A stretch of 64,000 nt of DNA from Marinomonas ushuaiensis DSM 15871. Lineage in GTDB: Bacteria; Pseudomonadota; Gammaproteobacteria; Pseudomonadales; Marinomonadaceae. This document shows, one piece after another, positions 63,640-64,000 of the stretch. The stretch lies in the NCBI RefSeq assembly GCF_000521805.1, contig NZ_JAMB01000004.1, positions 124,001-188,000 of the forward strand, written 5' to 3'. How positions within the stretch are numbered: the stretch's first letter is position 1; every line of letters starts with the position of its first letter. The notes under the pieces were generated by a model. It ran no database searches, had not been told where the DNA came from, and saw only the letters and a list, made by a program, of their open reading frames with translations. The translations under genes and the position numbers were made by a program.

Positions 63640-64000
63640 TTAATAATCCAACGCCATTTGTGCCATTTTCATTGTGTTTTCAAACGACGCGCAGCCTGCG
63701 ATAAACAAGCCGTTGTGGCAGAAGGTGGCATCGTCTAATCCTGTTACGTCTTGTAGTTCTTTATCAGACAATCCAGCCCACGGCGCGGGGAGTTTTTTGC
63801 GGTCTTCAAATGAACCTAGCTCAACCGGCACGGTTTGGATGCGCCACTTTCCTTGCGACGGGTAAATCATGAACAAGGCGTCTTGCGATAATCTAAGCAC
63901 AGTGGTTTTCCAAGGTGTGTATTGTTCCAATACGATCACTCTTGGATCAGCGGCGTTTTCTATGGCGTTGGCGACGATGGTTTTTGCGTTTACACCACCA
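63640..64000 (-). CDS. MYG1-family hydrolase/exonuclease (UPF0160), C-terminal part
   Basis: The open frame runs from the right window edge, so the N-terminal active-site part is outside. Visible: VIVLEQYTPWKTTVLRL, VPVELGSFEDRKKLPAPWAGL, GLDDATFCHNGLFIAGCASFE, matching the C-terminus of MYG1/UPF0160 proteins (DHH-related, metal-dependent). No stops or breaks in what is seen. Two fragments of a second copy lie at 61133-61210 and 62461-62526. Confidence 0.85.
   Translation of the reverse strand, partial: GGVNAKTIVANAIENAADPRVIVLEQYTPWKTTVLRLSQDALFMIYPSQGKWRIQTVPVELGSFEDRKKLPAPWAGLSDKELQDVTGLDDATFCHNGLFIAGCASFENTMKMAQMALDY

Overview
The window looks like chromosome of a marine gammaproteobacterium of the Oceanospirillales, most like Marinomonas. 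This is inferred from protein resemblance and gene order: rnfABCDGE-nth next to metG, apbC and dcd; rnt divergent from motY with argG beyond; and a cydABX-cydDC cluster. Composition is moderately AT-rich, and several accessory genes are clearly AT-richer than their neighbours. No rRNA, tRNA, CRISPR array or replication origin was seen. Layout, 1-24 kb: a partial FAD-dependent dehydrogenase, an exported protein of unknown function, an SLC13-type permease, hemG, a KefB-type antiporter, a small lipoprotein behind a candidate sigma-54 promoter facing a sigma-54 activator gene, a lipoprotein, a HisA of the eukaryotic type, arfB, and the cytochrome bd oxidase set (cydA, cydB, a 36-residue cydX, cydD, cydC). 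An AT-rich gene of unknown function follows at 21.9-22.8 kb, enclosed by 31-bp inverted repeats; then a small conserved protein and trxC. Layout, 24-46 kb, mostly core genome: a YdcH-like protein, a DUF748 envelope protein, a YbaN-like protein, rnt, motY, argG, a ribokinase/nucleoside hydrolase pair for nucleoside salvage, an RRM RNA-binding protein, nth, the six-gene Rnf electron-transport operon with a strongly extended RnfC, metG, apbC and dcd. Layout, 46-64 kb, accessory in character: directly after the dcd terminator lies an OLD-family nuclease gene in operon with a UvrD-like helicase gene (class 2 OLD, Gabija-like); the helicase gene is split by a one-base frameshift in a run of seven A. 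Then come a dead antitoxin gene, an orphan XRE regulator, an exported small protein, D-lactate dehydrogenase with a divergent LysR gene, a Nudix hydrolase, an M32 carboxypeptidase, a very AT-rich NACHT NTPase (a probable single-gene defence protein), a ParD/ParE-like toxin-antitoxin pair set among repeats, an EamA exporter that lies between two remnants of a decayed MYG1-family gene, a short-chain dehydrogenase, and the C-terminal part of an apparently intact MYG1-family gene running off the end. The observations most worth following are the OLD/UvrD pair with its frameshift, the NACHT protein, the inverted-repeat-bounded unknown gene, the sigma-54 lipoprotein unit, and the rearranged zone at 60.0-62.5 kb where a toxin-antitoxin unit, tandem and direct repeats and gene fragments meet.
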